A stretch of DNA of 21,680 nucleotides from Clostridium sp. AF27-2AA (lineage in GTDB: Bacteria > Bacillota > Clostridia > Lachnospirales > Lachnospiraceae), in the NCBI RefSeq assembly GCF_003478505.1, contig NZ_QUFI01000044.1, positions 1-21,680 of the forward strand, written 5' to 3'. Below the pieces are notes generated by a model that saw nothing but the letters and a program-made list of their open reading frames with translations, did no database searches and was not told where the DNA came from. The position numbers and the translations under genes are program-made. Numbering within the stretch: position 1 is the first letter of the stretch; each line of letters begins with the position of its first letter. This document shows positions 14,074-21,680 of this stretch, in pieces.

Positions 14074-14087
14074 ACTTAGGAAACTAA
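14065..14087. promoter_or_regulatory. Candidate MarR operator over the -10 box
   Basis: TCCTAATATACTTAGGA (14065-14081) is a palindrome with 6-bp arms and a 5-bp centre covering the -10. A second overlapping palindrome TTAGGAAACTAA (14076-14087) follows. Position and symmetry suit repression by the MarR protein encoded next. Confidence 0.62.
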
Positions 14088-14165
14088 ATAAAATATACAG
14101 CTGAGAGATATTCCATACAGGAATTCAGAAGAAAGCTGCATAGCCACACAGTATGATGAGGTGCA

Positions 14166-14600
14166 ATGAAGCAGGAAGAAAAAATTGCCATGCGCAGCAT
14201 CAAACGTCTGTCAAACGGAATCAGCAGAGAGATGTGTGCGGCCTTTGGCTCCGGAATGTTCAGCGGAGCCCAGGGACGCACACTTCATTTTCTTTTGGCA
14301 GCTCATACGAAGCACGATGTCTTTCAGAAAGATATTGAGGAGGAGTTCGGCTTAAGGCCGCCTACAGCCACAGCACTGTTAAAAGAGCTGGAGCAGAGGG
14401 GGCTGATCCGGAAAGAACCGGTTTCCTATGACGCGAGAAGAAAAAAGATTGTGGTGACTGAGGAAGCATTGAAGTATAAAGACTGCGTACTCCGGGGCCT
14501 GGATGAGCTGAACAGGAAGCTCACCGCAGGAATTTCAGAGGAGGAGATGCAGGTCTTTTTTACTGTGACAGACAAGATGCTGAAAAATCTGGCAGAATAA
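14166..14600 (+). CDS. MarR-family transcriptional regulator
   Basis: A 144-residue winged-helix regulator. The DNA-binding region runs from about residue 50 to 105: VFQKDIEEEFGLRPPTATAL is helix-turn-helix with recognition helix, LKELEQRGLIRKEPV follows, and the wing is SYDARRKKIVVTEEA, the classic MarR D-x-R-(R/K) signature. N- and C-terminal helices form the dimer interface. The ATG at 14166 follows a TGAGGTG SD. It lies 33 bp ahead of the ABC exporter genes in the same direction. The palindrome over its promoter suggests it represses its own operon and is relieved by a small ligand, possibly the exported compound. The ligand cannot be read from sequence. Confidence 0.92.
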   Translation: MKQEEKIAMRSIKRLSNGISREMCAAFGSGMFSGAQGRTLHFLLAAHTKHDVFQKDIEEEFGLRPPTATALLKELEQRGLIRKEPVSYDARRKKIVVTEEALKYKDCVLRGLDELNRKLTAGISEEEMQVFFTVTDKMLKNLAE

Positions 14601-14633
14601 TTTACGAAACAGTGTAACAAGGAGGAAATGTTT

Positions 14634-16376
14634 GTGATTAAGACCTTACTGAAAAGTGTACGGCAGTACAAAAAGCAGACTCTTTTATCACCGGTGTTTG
14701 TAGCGGGAGAGGTTATTTTAGAGTGTATGATTCCGCTTGTCATGTCCCGGATGATTGACCGGATGTCTGCTGAGTCCATATCGCCAATTATAAAGTACGG
14801 AGTGATCCTTCTGATCATGGCGACCGTATCTCTGGGATTTGGTGTACTGTCTGCCCGGAACGCGGCAGAAGCGTCCTGTGGTTTCGCGAAGAACTTAAGA
14901 CAGGATATGTATTTCAAGATTCAGGATTTCGCCTTTGCGGATATTGATAAATTCTCCGCATCGTCCCTGGTAACCCGTATGACAACGGATGTGACCAACG
15001 TGCAGAATGCGTACCAGCTGCTGATCCGTCTGGCAGTCCGCACTCCGCTTATGATCCTGTTCTCGGTGATCATGGCTATGACCATCAACCCGAAGATGGC
15101 GATGATCTTCCTGTGCATTTTGCCGATTCTGGCTGCGGTGCTGTTTGGCATTGCTATGCATGTACATCCGATCTTCAAGCGGATTTTTAAAAAGTACGAT
15201 GCGTTAAATAACTCGGTACAGGAGAATGTGGCCGGCATCCGTGTGGTAAAGTCTTTTGTCCGTGAGGCCTATGAGACGGAGAAGTTTGACAAGGCCGCTG
15301 AAGAGGTGCGCAAGGACTTTACCTTTGTTGAGAAGATCCTGGCTTTCAATAACCCGACCATGATGTTCTGCATGTATCTGTCCATGTTCCTGGTGTATTA
15401 CCTTGGCGCGCGGATCATCGTCAACACTGGAGCGACTGAGCTGACCACCGGACAGCTGTCTTCCCTGATCACCTACGGCGTGCAGATTCTGATATCTGTG
15501 ATGATGCTCTCCATGGTATTCATCATGACCACCATGGCATCTGAGTGCGCAGAGCGTATCGCGGAGGTGCTGACCCACGAAAGCTCCCTGACTTCCCCGG
15601 AAAATGGTGAGAAGCAGGTGGCAGACGGAAGCGTGGATTTCGACCATGTTTCCTTTAAATATTCCGAGAAGAGCAAGAAGTTCGCGCTGGCTGACATTGA
15701 CCTGCATATTCCGTCCGGTGCTACCGTGGGCATCATCGGCGGAACCGGTTCTTCCAAGACCACCCTGATTCAGCTGATCTCCCGTCTGTACGATGTGACA
15801 GAGGGAAGCGTGAGGGTAGCGGGAAAGGATGTGCGGGAGTACGATCTGGAATCCTTACGTGACGCGGTTGCGGTTGTGCTTCAGAAAAACGTGCTGTTTT
15901 CCGGCACCATTAAGGAGAATATGCGCTGGGGCAACAAGAACGCGACAGATGAAGAAATCCTTCACGCATGTAAGCTGGCCCAGGCCGATGAGTTCGTAAG
16001 CCAGTTTCCGAACGGCTATGACACTTACATTGAGCGCGGCGGTACCAACGTATCCGGCGGACAGAAGCAGCGCCTGTGTATCGCGAGAGCACTTCTGAAA
16101 AAAACGCGTATTCTGATCCTGGATGATTCTACCTCCGCGGTAGATACCAAGACCGATGCGCTGATCCGCATAGCCTTCCGCGAGGAACTGCCGGACACCA
16201 CCAAGATCATCATTGCCCAGCGTATTTCTTCCGTGCAGGACGCAGATTTCATTCTGGTCATGGACGGCGGACGCATTGTCGAGCAGGGCAATCACGACGA
16301 ACTGGTGGCGCTGAATGGCATTTACCGGGAAATCTTTGATTCCCAGACTAAGAGTAAGGAGGCGGAAGAAGGATGA
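14634..16376 (+). CDS. Heterodimeric ABC exporter subunit 1 (degenerate ATP site)
   Basis: About 580 residues: a six-helix type IV exporter transmembrane domain (1-320) fused to a nucleotide-binding domain. The NBD shows Walker A GGTGSSKTT (from about residue 369; Ser replaces the usual Gly before Lys), signature VSGGQKQRLCIARA near 473, and Walker B ILILDDSTS, where Asp replaces the catalytic Glu. The H-loop is IIIAQRISS, with Gln replacing His. These changes mark the non-hydrolysing site of a BmrCD/TM287-288-like heterodimer. The start is probably GTG 14634, 8 nt from AAGGAGG, giving MIKTLLKSVRQYKK; the ATG at 14628 lies only 2 nt from the SD. Its stop overlaps the next gene's start (ATGA), so the two are made together. 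Likely role: drug or metabolite efflux under MarR control. Confidence 0.93.
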   Translation: MIKTLLKSVRQYKKQTLLSPVFVAGEVILECMIPLVMSRMIDRMSAESISPIIKYGVILLIMATVSLGFGVLSARNAAEASCGFAKNLRQDMYFKIQDFAFADIDKFSASSLVTRMTTDVTNVQNAYQLLIRLAVRTPLMILFSVIMAMTINPKMAMIFLCILPILAAVLFGIAMHVHPIFKRIFKKYDALNNSVQENVAGIRVVKSFVREAYETEKFDKAAEEVRKDFTFVEKILAFNNPTMMFCMYLSMFLVYYLGARIIVNTGATELTTGQLSSLITYGVQILISVMMLSMVFIMTTMASECAERIAEVLTHESSLTSPENGEKQVADGSVDFDHVSFKYSEKSKKFALADIDLHIPSGATVGIIGGTGSSKTTLIQLISRLYDVTEGSVRVAGKDVREYDLESLRDAVAVVLQKNVLFSGTIKENMRWGNKNATDEEILHACKLAQADEFVSQFPNGYDTYIERGGTNVSGGQKQRLCIARALLKKTRILILDDSTSAVDTKTDALIRIAFREELPDTTKIIIAQRISSVQDADFILVMDGGRIVEQGNHDELVALNGIYREIFDSQTKSKEAEEG

Positions 16377-18286
16377 GTGAAAAGAAAAATATGAGCCGGA
16401 CAGGCATTCAGCCAGGCACCTTTAAGCGCCTGATGGCCTATCTGTTTTCCCATTACCGGGCACATCTGATCACGGTGATTCTCTGTATTGTCGTGACGGC
16501 GGTGGCTTCTGTGGGACAGACCATTTATATTCAGAAGCTGATAGATGAATGCATTCTTCCGGGTGTCGAGAACGGCATGGCCAGTGTCTGGGCGCAGATG
16601 CGGGGGATTTTTACCAGCATGGCGTGTGTCTATGCACTTGGCGTGCTGGCATCCCTGATTTACACCCGCATCATGGCAACGGTAACTCAGGGAACTTTAA
16701 AAAATTTCCGTGTTGATATGTTTACCAGGATGCAGACCCTTCCGGTCAAGTATTTTGACACCCACGCCCACGGCGACATCATGAGTACCTACACCAACGA
16801 TACGGATGCCATCCGTATGATGGTCAGCCAGAGCATGCCGATGCTGGTTCAGTCCATCCTGACCATTCTGGTCATGATCATCATGATGACCCGCTTCAGC
16901 ATTCCAATGTTCGTTGTAGTCTGCCTGTTTGTGGCTGGTATGCTGACCGTGACGAAGAAATTCGGCGGCATGAGCTCCAAATACATGATGTTCCAGCAGC
17001 GTTCCCTGGCAGCAGAAGAAGGCTTTGTGGAAGAGATGATGGCAGGCCAGAAGGTGGTCCAGGTTTTCTGTCACGAGGAAGAGGCAAAGCAGGATTTCTT
17101 AAAATACAACGAAAAGCTGTTTGAGGACAGCAAGACAGCAAATCAGTACGGTAATGCCCTGATGCCGATCCTTGGCAACATGGGCAATCTGATGTATGTG
17201 GTTCTTGCCATTGTTGGCGGCCTGATGGTTTATTTCCAGGCACCGAACCTGACCTGGAGGGGCTTTAGTCCGGTATCTGTCGGAATTATCATCACATTCC
17301 TGGGGATGTCCAGACAGCTGGCCCAGACCGTGGGACAGAGCTCCAACCAGGTGGCACTGATCGCCATGGGCCTTGCAGGTGCAGGACGTATCTTCGAGCT
17401 GATCGATGAAAAGCCGGAGGAGGACGAGGGCTTTGTTACCCTGGTCAATGCAAAGCATGATGAGAACGGCGAGCTGGTGGAGGCCGACCATCCGACCCAC
17501 ATCTGGGCATGGAAGTATCCGCGTCCGGACGGTACTGTCACCTATACAGAGTTAAAGGGCGATATCCGCCTGGAGCATGTAGATTTTGGGTATGTGTCGG
17601 AGAAGCTGGTGCTGCATGATGTATCTCTGTTTGCGAAGCCGGGTCAGAAGATCGCGTTCGTAGGCGCGACTGGTGCCGGAAAAACCACCATCACCAATCT
17701 GATCAACCGTTTCTACGATATCCCGGACGGCAAAATCCGCTACGACGGCATCAACATCAACAAGATCTGCAAAGCAGACCTGCGCCGCTCTCTCGGTGTG
17801 GTGCTGCAGGAGGTTAATCTGTTTACCGGAACTGTAATGGACAATATTCGCTACGGACGTCTGGATGCGACCGATGAGGAATGCATTGCGGCAGCGAAGC
17901 TGGCTAATGCGGACAGCTTCATCACCCGTCTGCCGGATGGTTACAACACCATGCTGACCGGAAACGGCGCGAGCCTTTCCCAGGGACAGCGCCAGCTGAT
18001 CTCCATTGCCCGCGCGGCGGTGGCAGATCCGCCTGCCATGATCCTGGATGAGGCAACCAGCTCCATCGATACCCGTACCGAGGCACTGGTACAGCAGGGT
18101 ATGGATAACCTGATGGAGGGCAGAACCGTGCTTGTTATCGCGCACCGTCTGTCCACCATCCGCAACAGTAAAGCCATCATGGTTCTGGATCACGGACGCA
18201 TCATCGAGCGCGGTGACCACGACGACCTGATCACCCAGAAGGGTACTTACTATCAGCTGTATACCGGCGCGTTTGAGCTGGATTAA
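16373..18286 (+). CDS. Heterodimeric ABC exporter subunit 2 (catalytic ATP site)
   Basis: A 637-residue permease-ATPase partner of the preceding subunit. The exporter TMD occupies about residues 15-340. An extra charged segment (about 350-395, including DENGELVEADHPTHIWAWKY) is inserted before the NBD strand DIRLEHVDFGYV. The NBD is canonical: Walker A GATGAGKTT (about 431-439), signature LSQGQRQLISIARA (about 535), Walker B AMILDEATSS with catalytic Glu, and H-loop VIAHRLST. This subunit supplies the hydrolysing residues missing in its partner. The ATG overlaps the upstream stop by 4 nt with GGAGG-type purines before it. A strong terminator follows at 18327-18368. The substrate is unknown; the family includes multidrug exporters. 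Confidence 0.95.
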   Translation: MSEKKNMSRTGIQPGTFKRLMAYLFSHYRAHLITVILCIVVTAVASVGQTIYIQKLIDECILPGVENGMASVWAQMRGIFTSMACVYALGVLASLIYTRIMATVTQGTLKNFRVDMFTRMQTLPVKYFDTHAHGDIMSTYTNDTDAIRMMVSQSMPMLVQSILTILVMIIMMTRFSIPMFVVVCLFVAGMLTVTKKFGGMSSKYMMFQQRSLAAEEGFVEEMMAGQKVVQVFCHEEEAKQDFLKYNEKLFEDSKTANQYGNALMPILGNMGNLMYVVLAIVGGLMVYFQAPNLTWRGFSPVSVGIIITFLGMSRQLAQTVGQSSNQVALIAMGLAGAGRIFELIDEKPEEDEGFVTLVNAKHDENGELVEADHPTHIWAWKYPRPDGTVTYTELKGDIRLEHVDFGYVSEKLVLHDVSLFAKPGQKIAFVGATGAGKTTITNLINRFYDIPDGKIRYDGININKICKADLRRSLGVVLQEVNLFTGTVMDNIRYGRLDATDEECIAAAKLANADSFITRLPDGYNTMLTGNGASLSQGQRQLISIARAAVADPPAMILDEATSSIDTRTEALVQQGMDNLMEGRTVLVIAHRLSTIRNSKAIMVLDHGRIIERGDHDDLITQKGTYYQLYTGAFELD

Positions 18287-18326
18287 ACAGCACTTAAGAA
18301 TCGAAAAGCATCGTTTATATTATTTA

Positions 18327-18368
18327 GAAGAGAGTCAGTGTGAGCAGTCACATTGGCTCTTCTTTATT
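18327..18368 (+). terminator. Rho-independent terminator of the marR-ABC operon
   Basis: A long stem AAGAGAGTCAGTGTGA with TCACATTGGCTCTT (one bulge and wobble) over a 4-nt loop is followed by CTTTATTTAT. Confidence 0.85.
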
Positions 18369-18453
18369 TATAAAATTTTGTCAATCTCAATTCTTTTACC
18401 AATTTAGCGCGACAAAGCACAACTAAAAAGCTGTAATAATTACAATATTTTGC

Positions 18454-18482
18454 TTGATGTTCAAAAAATCCTGTGCTATAAT
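18454..18482 (+). promoter_or_regulatory. Promoter of the TRAP transporter genes (extended -10)
   Basis: TTGATG (18454-18459), a 17-bp spacer and perfect TATAAT (18477-18482) preceded by TGC, an extended -10 element. The leader is about 35 nt. Confidence 0.78.
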
Positions 18483-18523
18483 TGGCACCAAGTTGAGAAA
18501 AAGTACTGAGGAGGACAATGATT

Positions 18524-19582
18524 ATGAAAAAGAATATGGCACTGGTTATGGCAACTATGATGGCAGCAGCATCCCTTACCGCATGCGGTGGTTCCGGTAC
18601 CGCATCCACTACCGCAGCTGATACAAAAGCAGCAGACACGACTGCAGCAGACAGCGCGGCAGATACCAAAGCAGCACCGGCAGACAAGATCGGCCTGGCA
18701 GGCAGCGGTAAGGAACTCATCTTCACCACTGGCGGCGACCAGGGTACCTACTACGGATTCGGAAGCGTAATCGCAGGTCAGATCAGTGATTTAACCGATA
18801 CGACCGTAACCGCCATTGTCGGCAAGGGCTCCAAGGGCAACATCGAGGCTATGGACGCAGGTGACGCACAGCTTGGTTTCGTACAGTCCGACGTTATGTC
18901 TTACGCATACAACGGCACAAACCTCTTTGATGGTGCCAAGATTGACGGTTTCTCCACCGTGGCAGCACTTTACATGGAGCAGGTACAGATCGTAACCCTT
19001 GACCCGGATATCAAGACCGTGGCTGACTTAAAGGGTAAGACCGTATCCGTTGGCGATTCCGGTTCCGGCGTTTACTTCAACGCTCTGGACTGCCTGGGTG
19101 CTTATGATTTAACCATTGACGATATCAAACCTACCTACCAGTCCTTCGGTGATAGCGTAGAGGCTATGCAGGATGGCAAGATCGACGCAGCCTTCATCGT
19201 AGCAGGCGCGCCGACCACCGCAGTTACCTCCCTGGCAGCCACCAGAGATGTATATCTGGTAGAGTTAGATGACGAGCATATTGAAAAACTTGAGGCAGCA
19301 TCTCCTTACTACACCAAATACGTAATTCCGAAAGATGCATATGGACTTGAGAAGGACGCAACCACCGTTGCAGTCAGCGCAGTTGTTATCGCACAGGATG
19401 ATGTAGATGAGAACGACATTTACAACTTTGTTGCAGGCATCTACGACAGCATTGATACCCTGGGACATGACAAGAAGAACGAGCTGGATCTTGACTTTGC
19501 AGCTTCCGTAACTGCAGTTCCGTACCACGCAGGCGCAGCAAAATACTTCGCAGAAAAAGGCCTGACTGTACCGACAAAATAA
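18524..19582 (+). CDS. TAXI-family TRAP transporter substrate-binding lipoprotein
   Basis: A 352-residue periplasmic-type binding protein anchored as a lipoprotein. The signal peptide MKKNMALVMATMMAAASLTAC ends in lipobox LTAC with the acylated Cys near residue 21. A low-complexity Ala/Thr/Asp linker follows (about 22-55), then the TAXI domain (IFTTGGDQGTYYGFGSVIA, VGKGSKGNIEAMDAGDAQLGF, LKGKTVSVGDSGSGVYFNA). TAXI proteins deliver substrates such as glutamate or other small carboxylates to a fused permease; the ligand here is unknown. The ATG at 18524 is preferred over ATG 18518 because GAGGAGG is 9 nt away instead of 3. The downstream permease is 73 bp away, with a stem-loop between. Confidence 0.94.
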   Translation: MKKNMALVMATMMAAASLTACGGSGTASTTAADTKAADTTAADSAADTKAAPADKIGLAGSGKELIFTTGGDQGTYYGFGSVIAGQISDLTDTTVTAIVGKGSKGNIEAMDAGDAQLGFVQSDVMSYAYNGTNLFDGAKIDGFSTVAALYMEQVQIVTLDPDIKTVADLKGKTVSVGDSGSGVYFNALDCLGAYDLTIDDIKPTYQSFGDSVEAMQDGKIDAAFIVAGAPTTAVTSLAATRDVYLVELDDEHIEKLEAASPYYTKYVIPKDAYGLEKDATTVAVSAVVIAQDDVDENDIYNFVAGIYDSIDTLGHDKKNELDLDFAASVTAVPYHAGAAKYFAEKGLTVPTK

Positions 19583-19599
19583 GAAACCGAAAAGCTGAT

Positions 19600-19628
19600 C
19601 AGGCGTTTCCGAAATCCGGAGGCGCCTG
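19600..19628 (+). other. Intercistronic stem-loop between TRAP binding protein and permease
   Basis: CAGGCGTTTCCG (19600-19611) pairs with CGGAGGCGCCTG (19617-19628) over a 5-nt loop, a 12-bp stem with two G-U pairs. No T run follows, so it is not a standard terminator; it probably protects the 3' end of the binding-protein mRNA and lowers permease expression. Confidence 0.72.
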
Positions 19629-19655
19629 TAGAATGAATAGGAAGGGGATTCGATT

Positions 19656-21635
19656 ATGAGCTTTCTGAACAAACACAAAACAGAAGCCGCAGTGAACACG
19701 GCACCGGCAGCCGATGGCTTAACCGGAACCGCAGAAGATGTTGACGTGGTGATGAAAAAATATGACAGGGAATCCAATGTCCGTGTATGGGAAGGAAAGC
19801 CTAAAACCGTGATCCGTTTCCTGATGGCAGCATTCTCCCTGTTCTGCATTTACCTGACTCTGGTAGACAAGAGCCTCCCGGAGGTGCGCTTAAGCTTATT
19901 CCTGGCCATGATCATTGTCATCGGATTTTTAAACTATCCGATCAAAAAAGGTCATGTCCGCGTGAACCACATTCCATTCTATGATGTAGTCCTGATGGTG
20001 GCAGGAGCAGGCCCGTTCCTGTACTTTGCAGCCAATGCCCAGAAGATTCTGTTAACCAGCTACAGTGTTATCTCAAAAGACCCGTTCATGCTGGCTCTGG
20101 CCATCATGGCTATCCTGGTTTTGGTAGAACTCTGCCGTCGCTGCGTTGGCCTGCCGATCCTTTTTGTCGTAGGCGCGCTGCTTATTTACACCTTTTCCAA
20201 TGTCCGTTTTGGTAAGGTTATTTACGATCTGTTCTACACCACCAACGGTGTCATGAACACCCCGATCAACGTATGTCAGAAATACATTGTTGTATTCATC
20301 ATTTTCGGCGCGTTCCTGGAGAGAACCAGTATCTCAGCATTCTTCATTGATCTGGCAAACTGCGTGGCAGGTTCTTCCTGCGGCGGTCCGGCTAAGGTAG
20401 CCGTTATTTCCTCCGCACTGTGCGGTATGGTTTCTGGTTCTTCTGTAGGAAACACCGTAACCACCGGTTCCGTCACCATCCCGATGATGATCAAGACCGG
20501 CTACAAACCAGAGTTTGCAGGTGCCGTTGAGGCAGCCGCTTCCACAGGCGGACAGATCATGCCGCCGATCATGGGCGCAGCCGCATTCCTGATGGCAGAG
20601 TACACCGGCATTCCGTATTCCCGCATCGCGGTTCTGGCTATCCTTCCGGCTATCCTGTATTTCGCAGGTATTTACATTGCCGTACATCTGGAGGCAAAGA
20701 AGCTTGGCTTACAGGGCCTTGACAAAGACAGCCTTCCAAAATTCAGCTATTTAGTGAAAAAGCTTTACCTGCTGGCTCCACTGGTTGTCCTGGTGGTTCT
20801 GGTATCCAATGGTACCCGCACCATGCAGAGTTCCGCAGCCATCGCAATTCTGGTTACCATTGTAGTTGGCCTGTTCAACTCCGATAACCGCATTTCCCTG
20901 GGCAAGATCATTGACGCTCTGGAAGCAGGCGGCAAGGGAACCATCACCGTAGCATCTGCATGTACCATGGCTGGTATCGTGGCAGGCTGTATCACCTCCA
21001 CCGGTCTTGCATCCAAGCTCCTGCGTGCCATCGTATCCGCATCCGGCGGTGTCATGATCATCGCACTGCTGCTTACCATGATCTGCTGCATCGTGCTTGG
21101 CATGGGCGTTCCGACCACCGCAACCTACTGCATCATGGCAGCAACCTGCGCTCCGATCCTGATGAGCCCGGAGATCGGCGTTGAGATGCTGGCAGCACAC
21201 TTCTTCGTATTCTACTTTGGTATCGTGGCAGATATCACCCCGCCGGTAGCACTGGCTGCCTACGCAGGCGCCGCCATTGCGAAGGCCGGACCGATGAAGA
21301 CCGCGTTCAACGCAAGCCGTCTTGCCATCGCAGCGTTCATCGTACCCTACATCATCGCCATGAACCCGGCAATGCTGTTCATCAACACCACCATCCCGGA
21401 GGTTGTGATGATCACCATTACCAGCATCATCGGTATCTTCGGTGTGGCAGCCGGCTTAAGTGGCTTCGTATTCCGCAACATGAAGTGGTGGGAGAGAATC
21501 CTCTGCATCGTTGGAGGACTTACCCTTCTGGTACCGGGCAGCCTGACAGACCTCATCGGACTGGTGCTCGTAGGTGCTGTGTGCGTGCTGGGATACCAGG
21601 CAGCGAAGAAAGAAAAAGAGGTACTGGTAGTATAA
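19656..21635 (+). CDS. TRAP transporter fused permease (DctQ-DctM type)
   Basis: A 659-residue polytopic membrane protein that combines the small and large TRAP permease subunits, as is usual for TAXI systems. After about 45 polar residues, hydrophobic segments alternate through the chain. The N-terminal part (to about residue 170) is the DctQ-like portion, with the DctM-type core beyond it. Recognisable DctM motifs are AKVAVISSALCGMVSGSSVGNTVTTG, EAAASTGGQIMPPIMGAAAFLMAEY, and a matching second-half TATYCIMAATCAPIL...FYFGIVADITPPVALAAYAGAAIA. These helical-hairpin repeats form the sodium- and substrate-binding centre in the family. The ATG at 19656 follows AGGAAGGGG at a good distance. The last 45 bases of the window after its stop hold no gene I can support. 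Confidence 0.95.
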   Translation: MSFLNKHKTEAAVNTAPAADGLTGTAEDVDVVMKKYDRESNVRVWEGKPKTVIRFLMAAFSLFCIYLTLVDKSLPEVRLSLFLAMIIVIGFLNYPIKKGHVRVNHIPFYDVVLMVAGAGPFLYFAANAQKILLTSYSVISKDPFMLALAIMAILVLVELCRRCVGLPILFVVGALLIYTFSNVRFGKVIYDLFYTTNGVMNTPINVCQKYIVVFIIFGAFLERTSISAFFIDLANCVAGSSCGGPAKVAVISSALCGMVSGSSVGNTVTTGSVTIPMMIKTGYKPEFAGAVEAAASTGGQIMPPIMGAAAFLMAEYTGIPYSRIAVLAILPAILYFAGIYIAVHLEAKKLGLQGLDKDSLPKFSYLVKKLYLLAPLVVLVVLVSNGTRTMQSSAAIAILVTIVVGLFNSDNRISLGKIIDALEAGGKGTITVASACTMAGIVAGCITSTGLASKLLRAIVSASGGVMIIALLLTMICCIVLGMGVPTTATYCIMAATCAPILMSPEIGVEMLAAHFFVFYFGIVADITPPVALAAYAGAAIAKAGPMKTAFNASRLAIAAFIVPYIIAMNPAMLFINTTIPEVVMITITSIIGIFGVAAGLSGFVFRNMKWWERILCIVGGLTLLVPGSLTDLIGLVLVGAVCVLGYQAAKKEKEVLVV

Positions 21636-21680
21636 TAACAATTTAGGGTTAAAACCAATAAAGGTCCGAAGCCGGTAATC

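Overview
The window looks like chromosomal core sequence from a spore-forming, low-to-moderate-GC member of the Clostridia, most likely a Lachnospiraceae-type anaerobe. The evidence is a sporulation sigma-F operon, a Gram-positive T-box leader on valS, sigma-A-type promoters, strong Shine-Dalgarno sites, and a thioredoxin-reductase-like flavoprotein of the non-NADPH type known from clostridia. No phage, insertion sequence, CRISPR array or rRNA was seen.

Layout. (1) 1-2.6 kb: an RNase H-like exonuclease-family gene on the minus strand, divergent from a plus-strand run of a small unknown protein, an ArsC/Spx-like protein and a SAM-dependent methyltransferase. The two directions have separate, well-formed promoters. 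(2) 2.68-2.84 kb: tRNA-Met(CAU) and tRNA-Val(UAC) on the minus strand with a near-consensus promoter and a terminator. (3) 3.03-6.12 kb: a T-box leader and valS. The leader's apparent GUA specifier and UGGU bulge match the neighbouring tRNA-Val(UAC). (4) 6.17-8.96 kb: folC, a 44-residue small ORF and a membrane-anchored TPR protein, closed by a terminator. (5) 9.09-12.68 kb: spoIIAA-spoIIAB-sigF, then a small membrane protein, spoVAA, spoVAB and spoVAC, tightly packed with overlapping or nearly overlapping starts. The run stops at spoVAC, with no spoVAD or spoVAE. (6) 12.73-12.90 kb: two tRNA-Leu genes on the minus strand, one with an unusual AAG anticodon. (7) 13.09-13.98 kb: the thioredoxin-reductase-like flavoprotein behind a promoter framed by a perfect 12-bp inverted repeat. 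(8) 14.17-18.29 kb: a MarR regulator and a heterodimeric multidrug-type ABC exporter with one degenerate ATP site; a palindrome over the -10 suggests autoregulation. (9) 18.52-21.64 kb: a TAXI-type TRAP transporter (binding lipoprotein plus fused permease) with an intercistronic stem-loop.

How the genes fit together. The forespore block encodes the anti-anti-sigma/anti-sigma/sigma-F switch, followed by part of the SpoVA dipicolinate channel. The T-box couples valyl-tRNA synthetase output to uncharged tRNA-Val. The MarR-ABC unit resembles an inducible drug or metabolite efflux locus. The TRAP unit is a sodium- or proton-coupled uptake system of unknown substrate. valS, the ABC genes and the TRAP genes appear to use a more strongly biased codon set than folC and the spo genes, which suggests higher expression; this is an impression by eye, not a calculation.

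I did not find a clearly new multi-gene system. The most useful leads are the non-NADPH thioredoxin reductase with its inverted repeat, the 44- and 76-residue small proteins, the shortened spoVA operon, the tRNA-Leu(AAG), and the adjacency of the T-box to the tRNA it would sense.
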